From NCBI RefSeq assembly GCF_016862075.1, contig NZ_BOMG01000008.1, forward strand, positions 58,602 to 122,601: a stretch of 64,000 nucleotides of DNA. Reading direction: 5' to 3'. Source of the stretch: Actinoplanes couchii (GTDB lineage: Bacteria; Actinomycetota; Actinomycetes; Mycobacteriales; Micromonosporaceae). This document shows positions 20,401 to 28,123 of this stretch, one piece after another; the stretch's first letter is position 1; every line of letters begins with the position of its first letter. The translations under genes and the position numbers were made by a program. Under the pieces are notes generated by a model that was not told the origin of the DNA, ran no database searches, and was given only the letters and a program-made list of their open reading frames with translations.

Positions 20401-21307
20401 GGTGCAGGCCACCATCTCCAAAGCGGCCGGCGACCTGGAACGGCGCGGCATCACCGCCAACGACTTCGGGATGCTGCCCCGGCGGATCGGCCAGGTCCGC
20501 GGCGGGTACGAGGTCAACGTCTGGCCCGCGCTCGTCGACGAGACCGACAGCGTGGCGATCCGGGTCTTCGAGGACGAGGCGTCGCAGCGGGTCGCGATGG
20601 CCGCCGGAACCCGGCGGCTGCTGCTGCTCACGCTGCCCCCGGCGGCCCGCTTCCTGCAGGGGCGCCTCGACAACCGGGCCAAGCTCGAACTGTCCCGGGC
20701 CAACCCGTACAAGTCGATCGCCGACCTGCTCGACGACTGCGCGGGCGCCGCCGTGGACCGGCTCGTCGCCGAGGCCGGGGGACCGGTCTGGTCGTCGATC
20801 GAGTTCGCGTCGCTGCGGGACACCGTGCGGCAGGACCTGGTCGACGCGGTGGCCAACCTGGTCACCCAGGTGCAGGCGGTGCTGGCCACGGCGTACGACG
20901 TGGAACAGCGGCTCAAGTCGTTGCGCGACCCGCAGTTGCTGCCCGCGCTCGCCGACATCCGCCAGCAGCTCAAGGGCCTGGTGCACACCGGGTTCGTGAC
21001 CGAGGCCGGGTGGCGGCAGATCCACCAGATGCCCCGGTACCTGCGCGGCATCGTGCACCGGCTGGACCGGCTCGGCGGCAGCCTCGGACGGGACCGGCAA
21101 CTGACCACGCAGATTCACGAGATCGAGTCGGAATACCGCGAACTTCGCTCGCAAGCGGGACGCAACGGTCCCGCCGAAGAGGGCTTGCGGGAGATCCGAT
21201 GGATGATCGAGGAACTGAGGATCAACTACTTCGCGCAGGCTCTGGGGACCGCCTATCCCGTCTCTGACAAGCGCATATTCAAGGCGATGGACTCGCTGCC
21301 GATCTGA
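17408..21307 (+). CDS. hrpA: ATP-dependent RNA helicase HrpA
   Basis: The 1299 residues match the usual length of HrpA, a DEAH/RHA helicase acting on structured RNA and stalled or collided ribosomes. Walker A is GETGSGKTTQIPK at about 96-108, the DEAH box is IIDEAHERS with Asp193, then the SAT motif and the motif VI region QRKGRCGR. A winged-helix/ratchet region and the long C-terminal DUF3418-type domain follow. ATG 17408 is chosen over the earlier frame opening at 17324 because the protein family starts here. TATCCT at about 17394 may be a -10 box giving a nearly leaderless message. The gene is single, with a 159-base divergent region before it. Confidence 0.96.
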   Translation: MSITPAALRTQITELLPRDQRRLQRRLDGTRRIRDDDARATALAEIETEVGRSLKRLESRIASVPVVSYPQGLPVSARKDDIASAIRDHQVVVVAGETGSGKTTQIPKICIELGRGVRGQIGHTQPRRIAARTVAERIAEELDRPLGSTVGYKVRFTDQVSDDTMVKVMTDGILLAEIQNDRMLYRYDTLIIDEAHERSLNIDFILGYLRDLLPKRPDLKLIITSATIETERFAQHFADADGKPAPVIEVSGRTFPVEVRYRPLITVTEDETEEPVDVVDGISAAVDELPRDGDILVFFSGEREIRDAADALTKKNLYNTDVVPLYGRLSAAEQHRVFERHSERRIVLATNVAETSLTVPGIKYVIDPGTARISRYSHRLKVQRLPIEPVSQASANQRKGRCGRTSDGICIRLYSEEDFEQRPEFTEPEILRTNLASVILQMTNLGLGDLQKFPFIDPPDQRNITDGIKLLEELGALESRKLTPMGRQLAQLPVDPRLARMVIEADRQECLAEVMVIAGALSIQDPRERPAEKQQQADEKHARFVDKESDFFSYLNLWRYLREKQQELSGNQFRRMCRNEFLNYLRIREWQDIYSQLKQVARTLNLVLKEDWEAGVAPQPVHTALLAGLLSHIGMKDQEKREFIGARGAKFAIFPGSALFKKQPRWVMSAELVETSRLWGRVNARIEPEWAEKLAPHLVKSSYSEPHWDRRMGAVMAFEKVTLYGLPIVPRRRIGYSRVDPVASRDLFIQHALVEGDWETHHKFFAENKRLLERIGETENRARRRDIAVDDETVHGLYDARIPADVVSARHFDSWWKKARHDDPELLTFTREDLVNAGRDTVDPKSFPDAWISNGVRVPLSYTFEPNTPADGVTATVPLELINKIDAEDFGWSVPGFRRDVVIALIRALPKQLRTAFVPVPDWAEAALDRAPVRRGPLPDAIGSELRRLTGTVVPRDAWRPDQVPDHLRMNFRIVNEAGETVAQGRDLEVLRRQLAPKVQATISKAAGDLERRGITANDFGMLPRRIGQVRGGYEVNVWPALVDETDSVAIRVFEDEASQRVAMAAGTRRLLLLTLPPAARFLQGRLDNRAKLELSRANPYKSIADLLDDCAGAAVDRLVAEAGGPVWSSIEFASLRDTVRQDLVDAVANLVTQVQAVLATAYDVEQRLKSLRDPQLLPALADIRQQLKGLVHTGFVTEAGWRQIHQMPRYLRGIVHRLDRLGGSLGRDRQLTTQIHEIESEYRELRSQAGRNGPAEEGLREIRWMIEELRINYFAQALGTAYPVSDKRIFKAMDSLPI

Positions 21308-21376
21308 AAAGGAGCAGGTCGGTTCGCCCCTGGTGCCGTTCGGTCACTCGTCTGGTGGTGACCGGGCGGCACAGTT

Positions 21377-21382
21377 TAGGTT
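21377..21382 (+). promoter_or_regulatory. Possible -10 box of a leaderless gene
   Basis: TAGGTT fits TANNNT and ends seven bases before ATG 21390. No Shine-Dalgarno lies between, so the message probably begins at or next to the start codon. Confidence 0.35.
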
Positions 21383-21389
21383 TCTCGGC

Positions 21390-21761
21390 ATGACGAACTT
21401 CGCCTTCGCCGCCTCTGTCGCCGCCGTCCGCCCCGCCGGGGCCTACCTCGACGAGATGATGGCCCGTGTGGGTGTCGACGGCCTGACCGCCGCGTTCGCC
21501 GAGCCGGGGCTGCTCGCCCTGGTCGACCGCCACGCCGCCGCGGTGCGCGACGCGCTTCTGGACGCCGGCCGCCCGGTCGACGCGGAGGGGCTCGCGGCGT
21601 ACGCCCGCAGCCTCGCCGCCGCCGCGGTCCGCAGCGGGCGCCCGCTGCCCGAGCCCGGCGACGCCCCGACGACCGTCGCCGAGTGGGCCGCCGCGGACTT
21701 CCCGCTGCTGCGCCTGGTCGCGATCTGCCTCCTGGCGGTGACCTCGAACGAGGTAATCTGA
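21390..21761 (+). CDS. Small hypothetical protein, 123 residues
   Basis: I do not recognise it. The protein is Ala-rich and helical, with a hydrophobic C-terminal segment (FPLLRLVAICLLAVTSNEVI) that may be a buried helix or a weak membrane anchor. ATG 21390 is favoured because the candidate -10 at 21377 leaves no room for a longer leader; the open frame begins at 21333. It lies 82 bases after hrpA in the same direction and 46 bases before the LamG gene, so it may be separately transcribed. Confidence 0.65.
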   Translation: MTNFAFAASVAAVRPAGAYLDEMMARVGVDGLTAAFAEPGLLALVDRHAAAVRDALLDAGRPVDAEGLAAYARSLAAAAVRSGRPLPEPGDAPTTVAEWAAADFPLLRLVAICLLAVTSNEVI

Positions 21762-21807
21762 ACCGGACTTAATGCACGAAACTTCCCAATAGGGGATGTT
21801 TGACTGC

Positions 21808-22542
21808 ATGAAGATCCTCCGGCTCGCGGCCCTGTCCGCCCTCCTCACGCTTCCCCTCCTCGGCGCCCCCGCGTCCGCGGCCGTCGAGCCGACCGGTCCG
21901 GCGCTCGTCGCCCGCTACAACTTCGACGGCGGCGCCGTAGACGGCAAGATCAACGACTTGTCCGGTCGCGGCGCCGCACTCACCCTGCGCGGCGCCAACA
22001 CCGGCCAGGTCAGCATCCTCACCGAAGGGGCCGGCCGGTACGCCGCCTTCCCCGCCATCTGCGCCGCCGCCGTACCCAACTGTGCCAAGGCGCTCCTCGA
22101 AACGCCCGACCGTGCCGACCTGGACCCCGGCACCCGCAACTTCAAATGGGCCGCCAGCGTGCGGCTGACCGCCGCCCAGCTCAGCGGCAACGCCAACGTG
22201 ATGCAGAAGGGCGTGGCCAACACCGAGAGCCAGTGGAAGATGCAGGTCACCAGCAAGACCGGCCGGGTGCAGTGCGTGCTGGTGGCACGCGGCAGCGCCC
22301 AGACGTTCGCGGTGACCTCGGCCCGCCCGGTCGCCGACGGCAGCTGGCACCGAATCTCCTGCGAACGAGCCAACGGCACCCTCGCGGTAGCCGTCGACGG
22401 CGTGGTGAGCGGCCGCATGGCAGTCCCCGCCACGGTGTCGGTGGAGAACGACATGCCGATGCGCGTCGGAGGCCCCAACCTGGCCGGAGCGGGCGACATG
22501 TACCACGGCCAACTCGACGACATCTTCATCCAGCTCGGCTGA
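21808..22542 (+). CDS. Secreted LamG/concanavalin-like protein
   Basis: The protein has a signal peptide (MKILRLAALSALLTLPLLGAPASA) and one jelly-roll domain of the LamG/laminin-G type. It starts VARYNFDGG, continues with an FKWAASVRL strand, and ends with DGSWHRISCERANGTLAVAVDG and HGQLDDIFI, the usual closing strands. Four cysteines suggest two disulfides. Such domains bind glycans or surface proteins, and no catalytic domain is attached. The start is ambiguous: ATG 21796 is in frame but sits directly on the AGGGG, while ATG 21808 gives a cleaner signal peptide. A strong terminator follows. Confidence 0.85.
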   Translation: MKILRLAALSALLTLPLLGAPASAAVEPTGPALVARYNFDGGAVDGKINDLSGRGAALTLRGANTGQVSILTEGAGRYAAFPAICAAAVPNCAKALLETPDRADLDPGTRNFKWAASVRLTAAQLSGNANVMQKGVANTESQWKMQVTSKTGRVQCVLVARGSAQTFAVTSARPVADGSWHRISCERANGTLAVAVDGVVSGRMAVPATVSVENDMPMRVGGPNLAGAGDMYHGQLDDIFIQLG

Positions 22543-22583
22543 CCGGTTCCGGACAGGCGCGCCGCGGACTGAACTCCCACCGT

Positions 22584-22632
22584 AATGAGAGATGCCCGGT
22601 ACCGGTGATCCCGGTGCCGGGCATCTCTCATT
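22584..22632 (+). terminator. Strong hairpin terminator
   Basis: A 22-base stem, AATGAGAGATGCCCGGTACC and on, pairs with its complement around the loop TGATC, with a single G-T wobble. It ends the LamG transcript. The reverse complement begins with AATGAGAG, so it could act in both directions. Confidence 0.88.
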
Positions 22633-22667
22633 GGGTGGCGCCGATCGTCGTGCCGCGAGGGGTCGGC

Positions 22668-22901
22668 CTAGCTGCGGCGAAAGGCGTAGCTGCGACCTCC
22701 ACCGGAGTGATGCGCCCGAGCGCGGCCGGAACGTTCCCGCGCCGCCTGACGATCGTCCCCGGCGCCGTGATGCGCGGCGCCGGACCCACGTGAGTGATCC
22801 TTGCCGGACCCCGCCGTCATCGACGGCCGCAGGGCAGCGGCGATGTCCCGCTCGGCGAGTTCATCCGGATCCAGTCGTACGGAAAACGGTTCAGCAGGCA
22901 T
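22668..22901 (-). CDS. Small hypothetical protein with a perfect Shine-Dalgarno
   Basis: The 77-residue protein starts MPAEPFSVRLDPDELAERDI, then becomes rich in His, Gly, Arg and Ser (for example GSGAAHHGAGDD and RARAHHSGGG) and ends SYAFRRS. The reason to call it is AAGGAGG eight bases before ATG 22901, the best ribosome binding site in this part of the window. The SVRLDPDELAERDIAAAL segment could be a short strand-helix, as in ribbon-helix-helix proteins, but this is a guess. The basic, His-rich second half is likely disordered. It lies alone in a gene-poor stretch. Confidence 0.5.
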   Translation of the reverse strand: MPAEPFSVRLDPDELAERDIAAALRPSMTAGSGKDHSRGSGAAHHGAGDDRQAARERSGRARAHHSGGGRSYAFRRS

Positions 22902-23048
22902 GAGGCAACCTCCTTGAGCGCTCCACAGAGGAGCGGAGAAGCGAACGGCGATCCCCGAACCGATTGACCACCAGAACAATCCACGACGGAACCATCAGGT
23001 TCACGACCCAGCCGAGCACCCCGACCGGATCGAGGATCCGATCGACCG

Positions 23049-23099
23049 AGGACACGGGTGAACCAAGGACACGGGTGAACCGGGAACGCGGACGAACCG
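23049..23099. repeat. 17-base imperfect tandem repeat, three copies
   Basis: Two nearly exact copies of AGGACACGGGTGAACCA are followed by a diverged GGAACGCGGACGAACCG. It lies in non-coding DNA. Confidence 0.6.
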
Positions 23100-23630
23100 G
23101 GAACGCAGCATCGGCCGGGATGATGGTGGGACTCGCCGAGAACGTGGTGGGGCCGGATCATCCGGTGCCACCGGGACGGTGAGAACAGAAGTGCCGGATC
23201 ACAGCTGGACAGAGCCGATCCGTGATCGCGACGACAGCCTTGACCGTGGTGTCACCGGCCGGAACAGGGCCGGGGTGACGAAGGGCGGCAGGTGATCGGT
23301 CTGCCCGGGGCTGTCGGCCGCCGACCGGAGAAGAGCGTGAACCAACCCACTCCGGCTCGATGCGGCATGCGGAGAACAGCGCGGCCCGAGCCGGTACACG
23401 AGGCACGGCGGGCGGCGGCGGGAAGGAATCACAGCATGGCGCTCACGCTATTGCGGTGCCCGAAGACCCGCAACCCATTTATTCGGTACGCCACCGAGGC
23501 CTCGCACAAGTCGACAGGTCACGGACTGCCACGCGAGGTTTTCCCTGCTTAAGACCGTCCGGCGACCGCGGGCCGGATGTGGTGGTCGCTGAGGGGTGCC
23601 GGTGGCTGCAGGGTGACTGGGCTCGTTCAA

Positions 23631-23697
23631 GGCCGCGCCGCTCAGGGCCGCACCGCTCAGGGCCGCACCGTGGAGGGCCGCACCGCTCAGGGCCGCC
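23631..23697. repeat. 15-base tandem repeat, about 4.5 copies
   Basis: The unit is GGGCCGCACCGCTCA; the first copy has GCGCC in place of GCACC and one copy ends GTGGA. It sits about 40 bases before the probable -10 of the ArsR-like gene. A closely related 15-base unit occurs inside the cobaltochelatase gene at 40423. Confidence 0.8.
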
Positions 23698-23763
23698 GGG
23701 AATGGAGGGTTACCGATCTCCGGAGTACCTGCTAACGTTTCTTTGCATGTGCAGGGTTTTGTT

Positions 23764-24132
23764 GTGACTGAGGGCGGCGGGGATGAGTTGCTCCGGGTTC
23801 TGGCCGCCCTGGCCAGTCCGCATCGGCTCCGGGTTCTGGCCGCTCTTGCCGGCGGGCGGAACTATGTGAGCCGACTCGCCCGGGATCTCGGAATCAGCCG
23901 TGCCCTGCTGCAGGTTCACCTGCGCAAGCTCGAAGCGGCGGGGCTGGTCACCTCGGATCTCGAATTCTCCGAGGACGGCAAGGCTCTTAAGTTCTACGAG
24001 GTCGTTCCCTTTGAACTCACGTTGACGCCGCAAGTCGTCCGTGATGCGGCCGGCAGTCTCACCGGCCCTGACGATCACGATCCGGACATCAGAGATCACG
24101 GTCCGGACATCGGAAAGGACAACTTGTCATGA
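23764..24132 (+). CDS. ArsR-like winged-helix transcriptional regulator
   Basis: This 122-residue protein is a winged helix-turn-helix regulator. LLRVLAALASPHRLRVLAALAG is the classic ArsR-type first helix, followed by the recognition-helix region SRLARDLGISRALLQVHLRKLEAAGLV and a beta wing with DGKALKFYEVVPF. No metal-binding cysteines are present, so it is not a typical metal sensor. The start is uncertain: GTG 23764 has AGGG seven bases upstream, with GTG 23749 and TTG 23743 in frame. The last codons overlap the next ATG (ATGA). The C-terminal tail repeats an Asp/Ile/Pro pattern (DHDPDIRDHGPDIG). It probably regulates its own operon with the MMPL transporter. Confidence 0.82.
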   Translation: MTEGGGDELLRVLAALASPHRLRVLAALAGGRNYVSRLARDLGISRALLQVHLRKLEAAGLVTSDLEFSEDGKALKFYEVVPFELTLTPQVVRDAAGSLTGPDDHDPDIRDHGPDIGKDNLS

Positions 24133-24401
24133 CCAGCAGCAGCGACTGGACCGAGGTTGTCGGTGCTGTCGGGATGTTCGCACTCCTGATCACCGTGATC
24201 ATCGTCGCGGCGGCGCTCCTGGGCGCGCGAGGGCGGTCCCGTGCGCGACAGCGCCGGGACTCGGAGTACCGCGAACTCGCCGAACGGCTGGTCGCCGGCC
24301 AGGAGTCGATCGCACAGCAGCTCGTGTCGGCCAATGACCAACTGGCCGGCCTGCGGACCCGGATCGATCGCATCGAGACGGTGCTCAAACAGGTCGAGTG
24401 A
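24129..24401 (+). CDS. Small membrane protein with a coiled coil
   Basis: The 90-residue protein has one N-terminal span (VGAVGMFALLITVIIVAAALLGA), an Arg-rich stop-transfer segment, and a C-terminal helix with a heptad pattern (ERLVAGQESIAQQLV, then LRTRIDRIETVLKQVE) that should form a coiled coil in the cytoplasm. Its ATG shares four bases with the regulator stop, so both are made together. It may be a partner or adaptor of the following transporter. I do not know a named family. Confidence 0.78.
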   Translation: MTSSSDWTEVVGAVGMFALLITVIIVAAALLGARGRSRARQRRDSEYRELAERLVAGQESIAQQLVSANDQLAGLRTRIDRIETVLKQVE

Positions 24402-24420
24402 CACCCTGCAGACAGTGCAC

Positions 24421-24481
24421 CGGGCCGCCGAGCTGCAACTCGGCGACCCGGACAGGAAACATCACCTCGCCTCGCGGCGAG
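24421..24481 (+). promoter_or_regulatory. Two consecutive hairpins before the MMPL gene
   Basis: CGGGCCGCCGAG pairs with CTCGGCGACCCG (24421-24450, one mismatch). CTCGCC pairs with GGCGAG at 24466-24481, followed by TTTCT. They lie between the small membrane protein and the transporter and could attenuate or stabilise the transcript. Confidence 0.45.
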
Positions 24482-24522
24482 TTTCTCCGCAATGCCCCTG
24501 ATCTGGGAAAGGACGATACTCC

Positions 24523-26814
24523 ATGCTCGCTGAACGGCCCCCGGAGGCGCTGGGGGAGAAGGCCCCGGAATTGCCTGGTGTACGGGCTCGGGCTCACGTT
24601 CCGGAAGACACCGGAGCCACCACCCGGGTCTTCGGCTGGTCCGTCCGCCATCCCGGGAAGGCGGTCGCCGCCTGGATCCTTCTCGTCGCCGTCTCGGTCG
24701 CCGCCGGATCCCTCTCGTTCGGTGCGGGTGCGCGCAACGTCGACCCGGGTGAGGCCGGGACGGCGACGCGGGCGCTGATGGCGCAGGACGGGTTCAACCC
24801 GGTTCGGGAGAGCGTCCTGATCCAGCCCGGGGAAGGGAACGGTGGCAGTGCCGGGTTCCGGGAGAATCCCGCTCTCCGGTCGGCCGTCCGGGACCTGGTC
24901 CGGGCCTTGAAAGGCACTTCCGGCGCGGTCACCGGCATCGGGTCGCCGCTCGGCGGTGACCGCCCCGATCTGGTGTCCGCCGACGGTCGCTCGGCTCTGG
25001 TGACCTTCCAGATCGCCGGGACCGCGGAGCAGATCAGACCGCATTTCCGGGCCGCGGTGGCGGCGGTCGACGCCACCGCCGCCGCGCATCCCGGAGTTCG
25101 TGTCGTGCAGGCGGGGGACCGCAGCCTGGCGACGGCGGTCGACGATTCCATCAAGGACGACTTCCGGACCTCGCACCTGCTGGCGCTGCCGATCAGCCTC
25201 GTTCTGCTGCTCGTCGTCTTCGGATCAGCGGTGGCCGCGTCCGTTCCGCTGGTGTTGACGGCCACGGCGGTGCTCGCCACGTTCGGGCTGTTACGGGTCG
25301 TCGACCACTGGCTGCCGATCAACAGTGCGGTCAACGCGATGGTCCTGCTCATCGGCATGGCCGTCGGTATCGACTACTGCCTGTTCCACCTGCGGCGGCA
25401 TCGGGAGGAACGGCTGGCCGGTCATGATGTGGGCGCCGCGCTGCGGATCACCGCTCGTACGTCGGGCCGGGTGGTGCTCGCCTCCGGGCTCACCGTCATG
25501 CTCTGTCTCAGCGGTCTGCTGCTCACCGGTATCGGCGTGTTCCGTGGTCTCGCCGTCGGCACGATCCTGGTCGTCGGGCTGACCGTCGCCGGGTCGGTCA
25601 GTGTGCTGCCCGCGCTGCTCAGCGTGCTGGGCCGGCGGGTCGACAGCCTCCGGTTGCCGTGGCTGGGCCGGCAGCGTACCGAGGCCGGGGAGTCCCGGGT
25701 GTGGGCCGTCGTGGTGCGGGCCGTGGTGCGGCGCCCCCTGATCACCGGTGGCGTCTCGGTGCTGGCGCTGCTCGTCCTGGCCGCGCCGGCGATCGGCATG
25801 CGCCCGCAGGACCCGGCGGTGATCGACAGCCTGCCGCGCACCGTGCCGGTCGTGGACGCGGCGATCCGGATGCAGGACCCGTTTCCCGGGGCGGCCGCGC
25901 CGTCCCAGGTGGTGATCTGGAAGCCGGACGGTGGCGAAGCCGGCACCCCGGCCGTCCGGGACGCGATCGCCGCGCTCACGGCCGAGGCTGAGCGGCCCGG
26001 GGGCCTGCTCGGCGGCCCGGTCGCCGTGGCGGAGGTCGGCAACGCGCTGGTGGTCCGGGTTCCGCTGGCCGGTTCGGGAACCGACGAGATTTCGGTACGT
26101 GCCCTGAAGGATCTGCGGGAACGGGTCCTGCCGGCCGCGTTCAGCGCCGTCGACGGTCCCGCGCGGCCGGGCGGTGACGTCAGGTATGCGGTCGGCGGGC
26201 GCACCGCCACGGCGCACGACTTCGCGGACCGGATGAGCGGGCGGGCGCCGTGGGTGTTCGCATTCGTGCTCGCGCTGGCCTTCGTGCTGCTCGTCGTGAT
26301 GTTCCGGTCGTGGACCGTTCCGGTCGTCTCGATCCTGCTGAACCTGCTGTCGATCGGTGCCGCCTACGGAGTGCTCACCTGGGTCTTCCAGGAGGGACAC
26401 CTGGCCGGCGCGATCGGGTTCACCCCCTACGGCGGGGTGGTGGGGTGGCTGCCGCTGTTCATGTTCGTCATGCTGTTCGGGCTGAGCATGGACTACCACA
26501 TCTTCATCCTCAGCCGGATTCGCGAGCGCTGGGCCGGTGGCGCGCCGTCCCGGCACGCGATCGTGGACGGGGTGGCCCGCAGCGCCGGGGTGGTGACCAG
26601 CGCGGCCGTTCTCATGACCGCGGTGTTCCTGGTGTTCGTGGTGCTCAGCGCCATCGAGTACAAGATGCTCGGTGTCGGCATGGCAGTAGCGGTCGTCATC
26701 GACGCGACGGTAGTACGCGGGGTGCTGCTGCCCGCGTTCATGGCCCTGCTGGGCAGGCACGCGTGGGAGACCCCGCGATGGCTCGGCCGGCCCGGGGAGA
26801 AGACGTCGCGGTAG
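24523..26814 (+). CDS. MMPL-family RND transporter
   Basis: The 763-residue protein has two halves, each with one lone span, an extracytoplasmic porter loop and a five-span bundle. The first bundle holds VLLIGMAVGIDYCLFHLRRHREE and the second FMLFGLSMDYHIFILSRIRERW, both with the conserved Gly-x-D-Y signature of MMPL/RND proton relays. MMPL proteins export lipids or hydrophobic compounds in actinobacteria; the cargo is unknown. About 120 bases separate it from the upstream regulator pair. A TTA codon at 25291 is rare in such genomes and could place it under bldA-type control. The soluble N-terminus before the first span is about 40 residues. Confidence 0.92.
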   Translation: MLAERPPEALGEKAPELPGVRARAHVPEDTGATTRVFGWSVRHPGKAVAAWILLVAVSVAAGSLSFGAGARNVDPGEAGTATRALMAQDGFNPVRESVLIQPGEGNGGSAGFRENPALRSAVRDLVRALKGTSGAVTGIGSPLGGDRPDLVSADGRSALVTFQIAGTAEQIRPHFRAAVAAVDATAAAHPGVRVVQAGDRSLATAVDDSIKDDFRTSHLLALPISLVLLLVVFGSAVAASVPLVLTATAVLATFGLLRVVDHWLPINSAVNAMVLLIGMAVGIDYCLFHLRRHREERLAGHDVGAALRITARTSGRVVLASGLTVMLCLSGLLLTGIGVFRGLAVGTILVVGLTVAGSVSVLPALLSVLGRRVDSLRLPWLGRQRTEAGESRVWAVVVRAVVRRPLITGGVSVLALLVLAAPAIGMRPQDPAVIDSLPRTVPVVDAAIRMQDPFPGAAAPSQVVIWKPDGGEAGTPAVRDAIAALTAEAERPGGLLGGPVAVAEVGNALVVRVPLAGSGTDEISVRALKDLRERVLPAAFSAVDGPARPGGDVRYAVGGRTATAHDFADRMSGRAPWVFAFVLALAFVLLVVMFRSWTVPVVSILLNLLSIGAAYGVLTWVFQEGHLAGAIGFTPYGGVVGWLPLFMFVMLFGLSMDYHIFILSRIRERWAGGAPSRHAIVDGVARSAGVVTSAAVLMTAVFLVFVVLSAIEYKMLGVGMAVAVVIDATVVRGVLLPAFMALLGRHAWETPRWLGRPGEKTSR

Positions 26815-26922
26815 GAGTTCGGGACCACCGCATCCGGCCCGGCGGTCGCGGGGCGGTGGTGACCCGGCGCCTGCCTCGCGTCGTGGCCACGGGGCTCTGG
26901 CTGACTCGTACCGAAAAAGGGG

Positions 26923-27981
26923 TCAGGTTTTGGGGATCTGGGTCGAAGCCCTGTTCAGCAAGTCGGCTGCGGACGGGAAGTCGGACAGCTGGTCCTGGAT
27001 CAGGTGCAGGCCTGCCCGTAGGGCGTTCGGGGGGACGTTCCGGGCTTGCAGGACCTCGGCCGTCCACCGGGTGAAGTCCAGGAAGATGGCCGGCTCACCC
27101 ATGTACAACGCTGCGGCCAGGAAGTCGACTATGTGGCCCAGATCCTCGGCTGTCGAATCCGCCTGGGACTGGTCGTAGTGGTCCGCCTCGGGGTACGCCG
27201 CCGCCAGGCGCTGCATCGCGGTGGTGATCAGTTCCGGTCGGCTGCGGACCAGGTGGGTGTACTCCTCGTCGCCGAGGTTGGGCCCGTCGGGGGACAGGTC
27301 GGAGACGTACGGCGGGGGCCAGTCGACCGACAGGCGGGTCACCGCCTCCTCGCCGGTTGCGGCCCAGGCGTGGGCTCCCAGGCGTTGGGCCCAGCGGCCG
27401 TCGGGGCCGAAACCTCGGCCGCCGGCGATCACCGGGACGCCTGCCGCTCGGCAGGCGGTGATGGCGGCGTGTGCCCTGGGGAGGCGGGTCGGGAGCATGC
27501 AGCTCAGGGCCACCGCGTCCGGGCCGGTCTGGTGCAGGTGGGTGATCAGGTGGCGGCCGGGGACGCTGGCGCCCAGGTAGTCGACGCGCCAGCCGTCCAG
27601 GCGCAGCAGCTCGGCCAGCATGCGGGCGGGCAGGCCGTGCCATTCGCCGTCCACGCAGGCCAGGGCGATCCGGCCGCGGAACGGGCGGCCGGATCGGCCG
27701 ACGGGTGGGGTTCGGCCGGCCAGGGCGGCCAGGGCTCGTTCGCCGGCTGCGGTGGCGGCGTGTTCGCGGGCCACCGACCACTCGTTGGCGGCCCACAACT
27801 CGCCGACCCTCGCCTGGGTGGCGCCGATCAGGTCGACGATGATCCGCTGGGCGGGGACGCCGTCGTCGAGCAGGCCCAGGACCAGCTCGGCGGCGGCCTG
27901 CTCGTCACCGTCGGCGACCAGCGACAGGTAATGGTCGGCCAGCGCACCGTCGATCCGGGTGACAACCTGATGGGCGGTCAT
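26923..27981 (-). CDS. B12-binding sensor protein with CarH-like motif
   Basis: The 352-residue protein has a helical B12-binding-2 cap (about residues 10-90), a Rossmann B12-binding domain (about 103-220) and a further helical 130-residue C-terminus that I do not recognise. In the cap, Trp63 and Glu73-His74 form W-x9-EH, the motif by which CarH covers the adenosyl group and senses light. In the Rossmann part, GEWHG places His115 where the lower axial ligand of cobalt is expected; the usual ExHxxG has Pro in the last position. No DNA-binding domain is present, unlike CarH or LitR. It follows a GAF-SpoIIE phosphatase on the same strand after 130 bases. The Shine-Dalgarno is weak. Light or cobalamin sensing is inference. 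Confidence 0.85.
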   Translation of the reverse strand: MTAHQVVTRIDGALADHYLSLVADGDEQAAAELVLGLLDDGVPAQRIIVDLIGATQARVGELWAANEWSVAREHAATAAGERALAALAGRTPPVGRSGRPFRGRIALACVDGEWHGLPARMLAELLRLDGWRVDYLGASVPGRHLITHLHQTGPDAVALSCMLPTRLPRAHAAITACRAAGVPVIAGGRGFGPDGRWAQRLGAHAWAATGEEAVTRLSVDWPPPYVSDLSPDGPNLGDEEYTHLVRSRPELITTAMQRLAAAYPEADHYDQSQADSTAEDLGHIVDFLAAALYMGEPAIFLDFTRWTAEVLQARNVPPNALRAGLHLIQDQLSDFPSAADLLNRASTQIPKT

Positions 27982-28012
27982 CGCCGGGCCGCCGGAGCAA
28001 AGGGCGCGAGCG

Positions 28013-28123
28013 GCGCGGAGATGAGCACGGCGGCGGTCACGGGCGCGGGCAGCGCGGAGCTGAGCACGGCGGCGGGCGCGGGCGGCGCGGAGACGGGCAC
28101 GGCGGTGGTGGTCACGGGCGTGG
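28013..28123. repeat. Three imperfect 33-39-base tandem repeats
   Basis: Copies begin GCGCGGAG at 28013, 28052 and 28085 and share the core GAGCACGGCGGCGG. They span the phosphatase 3' end and the spacer before the B12-sensor gene, and could form RNA structure between the two cistrons. Confidence 0.55.

Larger units (their letters stand above)
22902..23763. other. Gene-poor region with short tandem repeats
   Basis: About 860 bases hold no reading frame with a credible start site and codon pattern. Two small tandem repeats lie inside, at 23049 and 23631. TAACGT at 23733 may be the -10 of the following ArsR-like gene. Open frames at 23158-23406 (reverse) and 23292-23552 (forward) were judged chance. 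Confidence 0.5.

Noticed and set aside
23292..23552. 86-codon forward frame with AAGGG before GTG
   Set aside because: The composition is arbitrary, it has no domain, and it lies in a stretch with no other coding signal.
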